This document shows positions 33,401 through 43,525 of a stretch of DNA of 64,000 nucleotides, one piece after another (the first letter of the stretch is position 1; every line of letters begins with the position of its first letter). The stretch spans positions 53,660,501-53,724,500 of the forward strand of contig JAKSXM010000007.1 of assembly GCA_022575985.1 (NCBI GenBank), in the 5' to 3' direction. Under the pieces are notes generated by a model, which had not been told where the DNA came from, did no database searches, and saw only the letters and a list, made by a program, of their open reading frames with translations. A program made the position numbers and the translations under genes. This DNA comes from Anagrus nilaparvatae. Taxonomy: Eukaryota > Arthropoda > Insecta > Hymenoptera > Mymaridae.

Positions 33401-34975
33401 AAAATTAAAATCTTTCAAACAGTTTATAAAACGTAAATGAATAGTTATTTGAACATAAAAATAGTATCCGTTTGACGATATAAATTAGTCGGATTTTAGT
33501 AACATTTTATGTCAGCGGAGGTTAAAAAGATAGTCAAACGAACATATTTTTAATGTCTTATTGACAAAACTAAATGTCCGAGAAAAAACTTTTATAGTAA
33601 AATAAAAGTCCTTCGCACAGTTGATAGAAGCGTAAAAAATAGTCATTTGAACATAAAAATAACATTCGTTTGACTTTACAAAGTTTGTCAGATTTTAGTC
33701 ATAGTTTACTCAACTATAGTAAAAAAAATAGTCAAACGAACGTATTTTTAATGACTTTTTGACAAAACTAAATGTCCGCGGAAAATCTTTAATAGTAAAA
33801 TTAAAATCCATTGCACGGTCGATAGAAGCATAAAAAAATTGTCATTTGAACATAAAAATAACATCCGTTTGACTTTACAAAGTTTGTCAGATTTTAGTCA
33901 TAGTTTACGTCAAATGTAGTAAAAAAATAGTCAAACGAACGTATTTTTAATGTCTTATTGATAAAACTAAATGTCCGAGAAAAAACTTTGATAGTAAAAT
34001 AAAAGTCCTTCGCACAGTTGATAGAAGCGAAAAAAATGGTCATTTGAACATAAAAAAAGTATCCGTTTGACGATAAAAATTAGTCGCACTATAGTGAAAA
34101 TTTTAGTCAGCGAAGGTTAAAAAGATAGTCAAACGAACATATTTTTAATGTCATAATGACAGAACTAACCGTCCACGGAAAAAAAATTTATAGTAAAATT
34201 AAAATCTTTCAAACAGTTTATAAAACGTAAATGAATAGTTATTTGAACATAAAAATAGTATCCGTTTGACTTTACAAAGTTTGTCAGATTTTAGTCATAG
34301 TTTACGTCAACTGTAGTAAAAAAATAGTCAAACGAACGTATTTTTAATGTCTTATTGATAAAACTAAATTTCCGAGAAAAAACTTTGATAGTAAAATAAA
34401 AGTCCTTCGCACAGTTGATAGAAGCGAAAAAAATGGTCATTTGCACATAAAAATAGTATCCGTTTGACGTTAAAATTTAGTCAAATTTTAGTAAAACTTT
34501 ATGTCAGCAAAGGTAAAAAAAATAGTCAAACGAACATATTTTTAATGTCTTTTTGACAAAACTAAATGATCGCCGAAAAACTTTTATTGTTAAATTAAAA
34601 TCCATTGCACGGTCGATAGAAGCATAAAAAAATAGTCATTTGAACATAAAAATAACATTCGTTTGACTTTACAAAGTTTGTCAGATTTTAGTCATAGTTT
34701 ACTCAACTATAGTAAAAAAAATAGTCAAACGAACGTATTTTTAATGACTTTTTGACAAAACTAACTGTCCGCGGAAAATCTTTAATAGTAAAATTAAAAT
34801 CCATTGCACGGTCGATAGAAGCATAAAAAAATTGTCATTTGAACATAAAAATAACATCCGTTTGACTTTACAAAGTTTGTCAGATTTTAGTCATAGTTTA
34901 CGTTAATTGTAGTAAAAAAAATGGTCAAACGAACGTATTTTTAATGTCTTATTGATAAAACTAAATTTTTTCCTA
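33401..34975 (+). repeat. Diverged right part of the 199-bp satellite
   Basis: Same motif family, but with distinct monomer types such as TTTACAAAGTTTGTCAGATT then TTAGTCATAGTTTAC, repeated at about 33672, 33877, 34270, 34667 and 34868. Long-range duplicates are again visible: the TAACCGTCCACGG-containing monomer occurs near 33371 and 34164. Confidence 0.92.
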
Positions 34976-35049
34976 AAACTAAACTAAATATAGTAAAAAA
35001 AAGTTTAATTTTGGTTATAATTCCTAATATTTTTTATCGATGCCCACAG

Positions 35050-35330
35050 CAAACTTAATTATTATATTAAGTACTAAGGTCGCAAAAGTTTTGATACTAG
35101 CGTTAGCACTAGCACGAGTGTTGGGCGAAGCCGGCCCGAGTTTTACGTGTTCACGCTAGTGTCTAAGGTATTTCACCAGGTATATCTGATTTCACCCATG
35201 GTGCTTTCATTATATTTTGCTTACCAAGGCGTAGAACGAGTGCAGAAAATTCTTTTCAAAGTTTCAAGCACGAATTTTACGCCCGGAAGGGCAAAAAGAA
35301 TTCAGTGTTATCCTGAAAATAATTTATGTT
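35050..35330. repeat. Dispersed repeat with CACGCTAGTG-rich core, copy 1
   Basis: TATTAAGTACTAAGGTCGCA, AAAGTTTTGATACTAGCG, CACGAG and TTTCACCAGG, then GGGCGAAGCCGGCCCGAG and TTTTACGCCCGGAAGGGC. The same phrases recur at 49362-50030 in both orientations. It is G+C-richer than its flanks. The plus frame from GTG at 35147 runs through it into low-complexity DNA and is not a gene. Confidence 0.65.
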
Positions 35331-35670
35331 TATTTAATGTTTTTAAAAGGAATTATTTTAAGTTTAATTCTTTTAAAATTAATGATTTTTATTTTAATTC
35401 TCTGAATTTTAAAAATTAATTTGTAAAAGTATTTGCTTATCAAACTGGGTATTAATATTTCCCAAACCACATCTCCAGATGTTAATGCCGTAAGATTTGT
35501 TATTTTAATTACTTTTTTTTGGAAATACAATGTCCACTAAATACGTTAATTTAAAAACCATTTTATTTATTAAGTCCCAAAATTCTTGTTCCCGTAAACA
35601 GAAAATTTCGTCTGTCAAAAGTTTTTATGTTTGTTTATTGCATGCGGAATACCGGTTAAAATTAACTGAG
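35331..35670. other. A+T-rich stretch, no gene seen
   Basis: Low-complexity DNA; the minus frame at 35330-35530 is K/I-rich and unconvincing. Confidence 0.4.
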
Positions 35671-35673
35671 TTT

Positions 35674-35800
35674 TAACATGCGACATGTTTCATAGGGATG
35701 GGTATTAGAGGAAGCCTCTCAATTCAGGAGGTGGGGTCGAGAAAAACTGATGCTAGAGGGGGGGGGCAAATGGACATTATTTTGATTAGTGGCTTTGAAA
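35674..35800 (+). mobile_element. AACATG-ended element, left-end fragment
   Basis: TTTTAACATGCGACATGTTT then CATAGGGATGGGTATTAG and a G9 run, matching the left end of the family at 4172 and 26410. It directly precedes the foldback element, which may have inserted into it. Confidence 0.55.
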
Positions 35801-36247
35801 ACTTTCTGTTCAACAGTTTTAATGTTCTAGAACAATAATTAAAATAAGCTCAAAAATATCAAAAATGACTTACTTTATGATTTTCAAAGGGTCTAATAGG
35901 TCTTTATAGGCGCTGACTACATTAATTATGTCGTAAATTATATTCAACGGGTTCAAAAGAGTGAATTTGGTCATTATTCACCCCTAATACCCCAAAATTT
36001 AAATAAACATTATTTTTAAATTGAATTAAATAAATAGGTTTTTCAGGTCGCAGATTTCAAAAATTATTTAAAAAATTACATCCACCAGGTTCTGAAGGGG
36101 GAAATTGGACATTTTTCACCCTTGCCAACCCTTAGACAAACCTTTTTCCAAAACAACTTGTTTTTTTATTTTCAAAGGGACTAGTAGGTTTTTTTGGGCG
36201 CTGATCTCAAAAATGATGTTACAAATTACACACGGAAGGTTTTAAAG

Positions 36248-36899
36248 GGCTATAATAAAATAACGACACGTCAAGCCTTACACTAGCGTAATCTAAGGAA
36301 GTAGGCTATAATCAAAAAACGACACGTCAAGCCTTACACTAACATAATCTAAGGAAATAGGCTATAATAAAAAAAGACACGTCAAGCCTTAAACTAGCGT
36401 AACCTAAGGAAGTAGGCTATAATCAAAAACGATACGTCAAGCCTTACACTAACATAACCTAAGGAAGTAGACTATAATAAAAAACTACACGTCAAGCCTT
36501 ACAGTAGCGTAACCTAAGGAAATAGGCTATAATAAAAAACGACACGTCAAGCCTTACAGTAGCGTAACCTACGGAAATAGGCTATAATAAAATAACGACA
36601 CAACAAGCCTTACACTAGCGTAACCTAAGGAAGTAGGCTATAATAAAAAAAATACACGTCAAGCATTACACTGGCGAAACCTAAGGAAGTAGACTATAAT
36701 AAAAAACGACACGTCAAGCCTTACAGTAGCGTAACCTAAGGAAATAGGCTATAATAAAATAACGACACGATAAGCCTCACACTAGCGTAACCTAAGGAAG
36801 TAGACTATAATAAAAAACGACACGTCAAGCTTTACACTAGCGTAGCCTAAGCAAGTAGGCAATAAGAAAATAGCGACACAGCCTTAAAATAACATAACC
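36248..36899 (+). repeat. 56-bp satellite, about 12 units, forward
   Basis: Unit GGCTATAATAAAAAACGACA then CGTCAAGCCTTACACTAGCG then TAACCTAAGGAAGTA. Starts at 36248, 36304 and 36360 show the 56-bp spacing. Confidence 0.95.
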
Positions 36900-38410
36900 T
36901 GTGTAAGGCTTGACGTGTCGTTTTTTATTGTAGTTCACATCCTTAGGTTACGCTACTGAAAGGCTTGACGTGTCGTTTTTTGATTATAGCCTATTTCCTT
37001 AGGTTTCGCCATTGTAATGCTTGTCGTGTCTTTTTTTATTATAGCCTACTTCCTTAGGTTATGTTATTGTAAAGCTTGTCGTGTCGTTTTTTATTATAGT
37101 TTACTTCCTTAGGTTACGCTACTGTAAGGCTTGACGTGTAGTTTTTTATTATAGTCTATTTCCTTAGGTTACGCTACTGTAAGGCTTGACGTGTCGTTTT
37201 TTATTATAGTCTACTTCCTTAGGTTATGTTAGTGTAAGGCTTGACGTGTCGTTTTTTATTATAGTCTACTTCCTTAGGTTACGCTACTGTAAGGCTTGTC
37301 GTGTCGTTATTTTATTATAGCCTATTTCCTTAGGTCAAGCTACTGTAAGGCTTGACGTGTCGTTTTTTATTATAGTCTACTTCCTTAGGTTATATTAGTG
37401 TAAGGCTTGACGTGTCGTTTTTTATTATAGTCTACTTCCTTAGGTTACGCTACTGTAAGGCTTGTCTTGTCGTTATTTTATTATAGCCTATTTCCGTAGG
37501 TTACGCTACTGTAAGGCTTGACGTGTCGTTTTTTATTATAGTCTACTTCCTTAGGTTATGTTAGTGTAAAGCTCGACGTCTCGTTTTTTGATTATAGCCT
37601 ACTTCCTTAGGTTTCGCCAGTGTAATGCTTGACGTGTCTTTTTTTATTATAGCCTACTTCCTTAGGTTATGTTAGTGTAAGGCTTGTCGTGTCGTTATTT
37701 TATTATAGCCTATTTCCGTAGGTTACGCTACTGTAAGGCTTGACGTGTCGTTTTTTATTATAGCCTATTTCCCTAGGTTACGCTACTGTAAGGCTTGACG
37801 TGTCGTTTTTTATTATAGTCTACTTCCTTAGGTTACGCTACTGTAAGGCTTGTCTTGTCGTTATTTTATTATAGCCTATTTCCGTAGGTTACGCTACTGT
37901 AAGGCTTGACCTGTCGTTTTTTATTATAGTCTACTTCCTTAGGTTATGTTAGTGTAAGGCTCGACGTGTCATTTTTTGATTATAGCCTATTTCCTTAGGT
38001 TTCGCCATTGTAATGCTTGTCGTGTCTTTTTGTATTATAGCCTACTTCCTTAGGTTATGTTAGTGTAAGGCTTGCCGTGTCGTTTTTTATTGTAGTTCAC
38101 ATCCTTAGGTTACGCTACTGTAAGGCTTGACGTGTCGTTTTTTATTATAGTCTACTTCCTTAGGTTACGCTACTGTAAGGGTTATCGTGTCGTTATTTTA
38201 TTATAGCCTAATTCCTTAGGTTACGATACTGTAAGGGTTATCGTATCGTTATTTTATTATAGCCTATTTCCTTAGGTTACGCTACTGTAAGGCTTGACGT
38301 GTTGTTTTTTGATTATAGCCTACTCCTTAGGTTTTGCCAGTGTAATGCTTAACGTGTCTTTTTTTATTATAGCCTACTTCCTTAGGTTATGCTAGTGTAA
38401 GGCTTGACGT
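36900..38410 (-). repeat. 56-bp satellite, about 27 units, inverted
   Basis: The same unit as the preceding block in reverse orientation (TAAGGCTTGACGTGTCGTTT then TTTATTATAG). The switch happens abruptly at about 36.90 kb. Some groups of units recur in the same order (the CGACGTCTCG/TTTCGCCAGTGTAATGC pattern near 37.57 and 37.97 kb), so sub-blocks have been duplicated. Confidence 0.95.
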
Positions 38411-38796
38411 GTTGGAAAAATGAATGTCCAAAGGGTGAAAAGGGTGAAAAATGGACAAATTCGTCGTTTAGAACCTTCCGTATGTAATTTGTAACATCAT
38501 TTTTGAGATCAGTGCCCAAAAAAACCTACTAGACCCTTTGAAAATAAAAAAATATGTTCTTTTGGAAAAATGTTGGTCTAAGGGTTGGCAAGGGTGAAAA
38601 TGGCCAATTTCACCCTTCAGAACCTGTTGGATGTAATTTTTTACATTATTTTTGAAATCTGCGACCTTTAAAACCTATTTATTTAATTTAATTTAAAAAT
38701 AAAGTCTTTTATAGGTTTATGTAAATTTTGGGGTATTTGGGGTGAAAATGGCCAAACTCACACTTTTGATCCCGTTTAATATAATTTATGACATAA

Positions 38797-38945
38797 ACTG
38801 CGATCTGGGGCATTTTTTTTTCTCCCATGGATGAAACGAAATTTTTCTTTCTCAGCGGGGAGAAAATGCGTTTTTTTCGATCTCGTTGAGGATCGAAAAA
38901 AGTTTTTTCGAAAAACCTCTTAAAATCGAAAACTCTCGACCTGCT
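38797..38945 (+). repeat. Dispersed repeat, copy 1 (GCGATCTGGG / CTCAGCGGGGAG)
   Basis: TGCGATCTGGGGCATTTTTT, then CTCCCATGGATGAAACG, then TTTCTTTCTCAGCGGGGAGA and AATGCGTTTTTTTCGATCTC. A reverse copy lies at 56885-57060. It follows the right outer arm of the foldback element and may truncate it. Confidence 0.65.
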
Positions 38946-39171
38946 AGGAAGAAAAATAATTTTATAATAAATATGAATCACTTTACTAGACAAAAAATAC
39001 CTAACTTTAAATATAAATTTTCAAATTTTTCTTAAAATATAAAATTTATAAAAAGTAAATAATTATTTAATTATTTCTTGAATAAAAGGAATAACAAAAC
39101 TTCAATAAAAATAAAATAAATAATTTTTAGTTCCGCTTAACTACGTGTTTAAATATTTAATTTGTAACTCT
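38946..39171. other. A+T-rich stretch, no gene seen
   Basis: Low-complexity DNA. Confidence 0.4.
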
Positions 39172-39254
39172 GTTAGCCTGGCCAGTTGACAAGGTTGCAG
39201 ACTCTGGAAATCGTATCCTTACGAGAGTTCCGAGTTCGAATCCCCCCGCAGGGG
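39172..39254 (+). tRNA. tRNA-like sequence (serine-like), probably a pseudogene or SINE head
   Basis: GTTAGCCTGGCCAGTTGACA then AGG looks like a D-arm/A box (TRGCNNNGYNNGTTGACAAGG form). CTCTGGAAATC fits an anticodon loop reading GGA (serine). A variable-arm-like TCCTTACGAGAG follows, then GAGTTCGAATCC, a perfect B box, and a T12 pol III terminator (39257-39269). The acceptor stem cannot be paired, the anticodon stem is poor and the T stem is mismatched, so a working tRNA is unlikely. No SINE body follows. Confidence 0.4.
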
Positions 39255-39393
39255 AATTTTTTTTTTTTTATTTTATATTACTTTTTAATTAATAATAATT
39301 ATTTAAATAATTATTTAAATTTTTTAAATATTTATTTAAATAAATCTTTTTTTAATTAAAAAATAATTAAAATTTAATTTAAAAAAAAAAAGT

Positions 39394-40033
39394 TATAGTT
39401 GCTTGAATATATTTTAGATGTATAAAATACTGTCAATTATTTGCTATTTGACTGTTTTGTATAATATTTTTGAACAACTTTTATCAATCTGACAGTCATT
39501 TAAACATTAAAAATAGGTTGCTTCAGACTAAAAAATTATAGTCATTTGAATATATTTTAGATGTATAAAATACCGTCGATTATTTGCTATTTGACTGTTT
39601 TGTATAATATTTTTGAACAACTTTTATCAATCTGACAGTCATTTAAATATTAAAAATAGGTTTCTTCAGACTAAAAAAATATAGTCATTTGAATATGTTT
39701 TAGATGTATAAAATACCGTCGATTATTTGCTATTTGACTGTTTTGTATAATATTTTTGAACAACTTTTATCAATCTGACAGTCATTTAAATATTAAAAAT
39801 AGGTTTCTTCAGACTAAAAAAATATAGTCATTTGAATATGTTTTAGATGTATAAAATACCGTCGATTATTTGCTATTTGACTGTTTTGTATAATATTTTT
39901 TTCAATTTTCATCAATCTAACAGTCATATATACATTTAAAATAGGTTGCATCAGACTAAAAAATTATAGTCATTTGAATATATTTTATATGTATAAAATA
40001 CTGTCGGGTACTTGCTATTTGACTGTTTTGCTA
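39394..40033 (+). repeat. 143-bp satellite array, about 4.5 monomers
   Basis: TATAGTCATTTGAATAT starts at 39537, 39680, 39823 and 39965, a 142-143 bp period; an earlier diverged unit begins near 39394. The unit contains AGTCATTTGAATATA, TTTGACTGTTTTG and CAATCTGACAGTCATTTAAA, the same short motifs in the same orientation as the 199-bp satellite, so the two families are related. Confidence 0.93.
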
Positions 40034-40315
40034 TAATTTTTTTTTTTTTTTTTTGTTTAAAAATAGTATTTCGAACATTCAAAATACATTGATTTTGACA
40101 AAAAAATAATCGTTGTTTAAACATATTTTTAACATCTAAATAACTGTCTAATATTGGTCAATTGACAGTCAGAAAAAATATTTTTTTAATGTTCCTAAAA
40201 ACCGTAAAATTGACTGTTTTTTGTTGAAATTAAACATTTAATCAATATATTTTTGACTAATAACCCGACCGTCGATAGTCGGAGAAATATGTATTTTATA
40301 TGTATTTCAGACTAT
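40034..40315 (+). repeat. Diverged right edge of the 143-bp array
   Basis: Irregular satellite-like units (AACTGTCTAATATTGGTC, TTGACTGTTTTTTG, ACCGTCGATAGTCGG) that lead directly to the right terminal inverted repeat. Confidence 0.75.
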
Positions 40316-40333
40316 ATTTTCATCACCGGGTAG
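40316..40333 (-). repeat. Right terminal inverted repeat of the satellite composite
   Basis: ATTTTCATCACCGGGTAG, the exact reverse complement of 28052-28069. Confidence 0.85.
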
Positions 40334-41320
40334 TAGGTTTTTTTCTTATCTTCTGCTAGCTACAAGCAGAGTTCTACTAGCCACAACTGTATTTTTTTGC
40401 AGTATGCAATTATATCTACATATTAGAAAAAAGGGTAATCGAGCCTAAAATTCATATTTTTTAACCAATAATTTTCGATACGTAAAAACCGGTATTTTAC
40501 AAATTTTGAATGTTCCACAAAGTCACGTGACAAAGTGAAAATATGACCAAAACTTTGAATTCAGAGAAGTTATATGAAATTTTCTGAGAAATCCGAATTT
40601 TTTTTAAGAATTTCAATTGGTCACGTGACTTGTCGGGAAATTAGACATTTTCAAAAAATGATTTAATGTAGGTATCAACATTTTATTTTGCAGTCTTTTC
40701 ATAACTTTTGCGATATGAAAAATGGCCTTTTTTAACATTTTTATTTAGTAAATTTTAAATGAAAATGTAGGTTCAAATGTATATTTTTTTTTCAAATACT
40801 AATCATTAAATCCTTGCCCAGACAGTACAATAATCCGGTGCCGAGTTGGTATAAAGTAAAAAGTGCCCAGTTGGTATTTTAATCTTATTTAATCCTATAT
40901 TTTGTAAAACAAAAGAAGTGCCGAAATGGAAGTCGTCCAAAAAAACGGAGTAATTATAGGGGCGGTGGACAATTTTTTTATTGAATCCTGAAAAAGACAT
41001 AATATCAACAATTTTGCAGGAAAAAATTTTGCTAAAGTTCTCTTCTGCAAAAAGTTAACGAGGTTGCGAAAATTGAGGCAGATTTTTCGGTCAACCTTTA
41101 CTTTGCTTCGGTAAAAATATACCGCTATTAAAACCAAATTACAAATAACATTAAAAATTGAAAAAAAACTGTCATAACCTCCGCGTATTGCAACGGGCTT
41201 TATATATTTATTTTTGAGACCTCGCGGATCATTTTGTGCTATATATCCATGTAATTACCCATCTGATATTTAATTTTTTAAAAAAATTATTCCTCAAAAT
41301 TTTTTGCATTAAAAAGAAAA
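40334..41320. other. Unclassified stretch, no gene seen
   Basis: Mid-complexity DNA. GGTCACGTGACTTGTCGGGA (near 40619) and GTCACGTGACAAAG (near 40521) form a small inverted pair, and a related GGTCATGTAACTTGATGAG lies near 44668. A short direct duplication (GTGCCGAGTTGGTATAAAGT / GTGCCCAGTTGGTATTTTAA) is at about 40840-40885. The minus frames here lack coding character. Confidence 0.4.
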
Positions 41321-41324
41321 GAAA

Positions 41325-41625
41325 ACGGAAATATTTTTTTTTCGGATGTAATACCTAATTTTTTTCTATGTAAGTACTAATATCTATAAATATTGTTTTT
41401 ACTGATATTTTTGATAATTATTTTTTTGAAAACTGTTTTTCTCAAAACTTTTGCCACCAAAAAAAACAAAAAACAAATTTTTTATTCCTTATGGACGTAG
41501 TACCTCTTTTATTTTTATGAAAGTACTAATATCAAGAATTATCGTTCTTAGTTGATATCTTTAATCTGATAATTAATTGTTTGAAAACTTTTGTCTCAAA
41601 TTTTTCGCCACCAAAAAAATAAAAA
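41325..41625 (-). repeat. Hairpin-ended family, inverted fragment
   Basis: Read in reverse it has the family units (TTTTGGTGGCGAAAAATTTG, TAATTATCAGATTAAAGATA, GTACTTTCAT, then CGTCCATAAGG). It directly abuts the head of the forward copy at 41628, so the two face away from each other. Confidence 0.65.
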
Positions 41626-41627
41626 TA

Positions 41628-42905
41628 CCCTGCCAACTAGCTGGCACTAAGGTTCCTCAAACAATGAGCTAAATACTTCAATATGCCACAGATATCACCG
41701 ATTACAACCATGCAATCATACATTCATTTTTATTAACTTTTAAAAGTTCAAAGAAAATTTATGTATTGAATTCAACTAAATCTATTTTTTTCAAAATAAA
41801 ATCTAACGTAATTCATTGGATAATAATTATTCAAGATAGTACTTTCATGGAATTAAATGAAATATTACACACACACAAAAAATATTGCAAAATTATGGTA
41901 TTTTTTTAATTATTTTATGTAAAAAATTTAGAAAAATTACGTATCAGATGGAGAAATCCTTTACAAACGATAATTCTAGATATTCGTACCTTCATAGGAA
42001 AAAATTAAGTATTACGTCCTAAAATAAAAAAAATTTTGGCGTTTTTTGTATTTTTTGGCGACAAAAATTTTGAGAAAAAAATTTTAAAAAAATTAAGTAT
42101 CAGGTCAAAAAAATTACTATGAATGATATCTCTAAAACTAGTACTTCGACAGAAATAAATTAAGTACTGCGTCCATAAAGAAAAAAAAAATTGGTATTTT
42201 TTGTATTTTTTGGTGAAAAAAATTTTGAGAAAGAAATTTTTAATAAATAAATTATAAGATTCGAGATATCGAGTAAAAACGATACTCTAGATATCAGTAC
42301 TTTCATGGAAAAAAATGAGGTACTACGTCCAAAAAGAAAAAAAATTATGGTATTTTTTTAATTATTTTATGTAAAAAATTAAAAAAAAAAAAATTTCGAA
42401 AAATTATGTATCAGATGGAGAAATCCTTTACAAACGATAATTCTAGATATTCGTACTTTCATAGGAAAAAATTAAGTATTACGTCCTAAAATAAAAAAAA
42501 TTTTGGCGTTTTTTGTATTTTTTGGCGACAAAAATTTTGAGAAAAAAATTTAAAAAAAATTAAGTATTAGGTCCAAAAAATTACTATAAACGATATTTCT
42601 AAAACTAGTACTTCCATGGAAATAAATTAGGTACTACGTCCAAAAAGAAAAAAAAAATTGGTATTTTTTGTATTTTTTTGTGAAAAAAATTTTAGGAAAA
42701 AAATTTTCAGAAAATTAAGTATCCGATTCGAGATATCATTTGAAAACCATACTTTCAAATATAAGTACTTTCATGGAAATAAATGAGGTATTACATCCAA
42801 ATTAAAAAAAAAAAAAAGTACCTCGAGCTTTTTTGGTGAAAAAATTTTTGAAAAAAAAATTAGGTCTTAATTCCATAATGTTTGTGAAATATCAGCGATT
42901 ACATA

Positions 42906-42947
<42 letters not shown>

Positions 42948-43064
42948 GACTTTTTTTAAAAACCGATTTTTTAGCTTCCTGGGGTCCCAAAACGTGCTTA
43001 TATGCCAAAAAATCAGAAAACAAAATTTGACCTAACACAATGGTTCCTCTATGAGGAACCAAAA
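41628..43064 (+). repeat. Hairpin-ended dispersed repeat family, copy 2
   Basis: Head CCCTGCCAACTAGCTGGCAC at 41628, diverged internal units around GTACTTTCATGGAA and TTAAGTATTACGTCC, a (CA)n run at about 42908-42943, and the tail hairpin GGTTCCTCTATGAGGAACC at 43042-43060. It is about 1.4 kb and has no obvious foreign insertion, so it is the best copy for a consensus. The plus frame at 42833-43030 is a read-through of the microsatellite. Confidence 0.82.
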
Positions 43065-43495
43065 CGCCAATTTTTTTATGTGGAAGTATTAGTTTTAAAA
43101 AAATCGTTTTAACACCAATATATTTTCCATTATTTATTCCTCAATTTAAATATAGTAAAATATTTTTCATTTTTGTTATAGCCAGTGTAATTATGTCTTT
43201 AAGATATAATTACACCAGCTACACCAAAAACTGTCTATTTAGCAGACATAATTATCATAACAGGAGGTTATATATTAGTGTAGAAAAGTCTACTTCTTTT
43301 ATGCAAAAAAAAACCTAACTGTTTCCATGAGTTGTTAAACTGACAGTATCAAGGAAAAGAGTATTTTTAGTTTTACTAAAGACATACTTTGTTAGGTAAA
43401 ATAGAACATTAAGAACATTTTGTTATTGTTAAGCTAATAACTTGGCAGCAGGTCCAAAATAATTAATTTTCAATTTGCTACCAAAACTGTAATTT
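43065..43495. other. A+T-rich stretch with a small hairpin
   Basis: TAGCCAGTGTAATTATGTCT then TTAAGATATAATTACACC and AGCTA at about 43180-43225 folds into a hairpin of about 20 bp arms. Nothing else supported. Confidence 0.5.
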
Positions 43496-43525
43496 TAACA
43501 TGGTACATGTTTATAAGGATCATAA
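43496..43525 (+). mobile_element. AACATG-ended element, short left-end remnant
   Basis: TTTTAACATGGTACATGTTT then ATAAGGAT matches the left terminus of the family at 4172 but the following sequence does not. Very short, so only a weak call. Confidence 0.4.

Larger units (their letters stand above)
35905..38800. mobile_element. 2.9-kb foldback element with satellite arms
   Basis: The outer arms (about 35905-36247 and 38411-38800) are inverted copies: for example TAAATTATATTCAACGGG mirrors CCCGTTTAATATAATTTA, and ATACCCCAAAATTTAAATAA mirrors ATGTAAATTTTGGGGTAT. Each arm has diverged units with T-rich, GGCGCTGA, TCTCAAAAATGATGTTAC. Inward of these the arms continue as head-to-head arrays of a 56-bp satellite that meet at about 36.90 kb. 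Long inverted arms made of tandem repeats are the definition of foldback elements. The arms are unequal in length, probably by unequal exchange in the satellites. Confidence 0.85.
28052..40333. mobile_element. 12.3-kb composite bounded by perfect 18-bp inverted termini, filled with satellite DNA
   Basis: CTACCCGGTGATGAAAAT at 28052-28069 and its exact reverse complement at 40316-40333 bound the block. Sequence related to the satellite (TAGTC / TTGAC motifs, TAGTAAAA) begins within about 20 bp of each terminus, so the arrays are part of the element rather than its surroundings. The middle (about 34.98-39.39 kb) holds other repeats that look like later insertions. The only target-site hint is a TA inside the terminus (CTA...TAG), which would suit a TA-targeting transposase. 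No transposase is encoded. What is seen is the termini and the arrays; that they form one mobile unit is inference. Confidence 0.6.

Noticed and set aside
35147..35419. 90-codon plus frame from GTG
   Set aside because: Starts in a dispersed repeat and ends in F/N-rich low-complexity DNA; no ATG and no motif.
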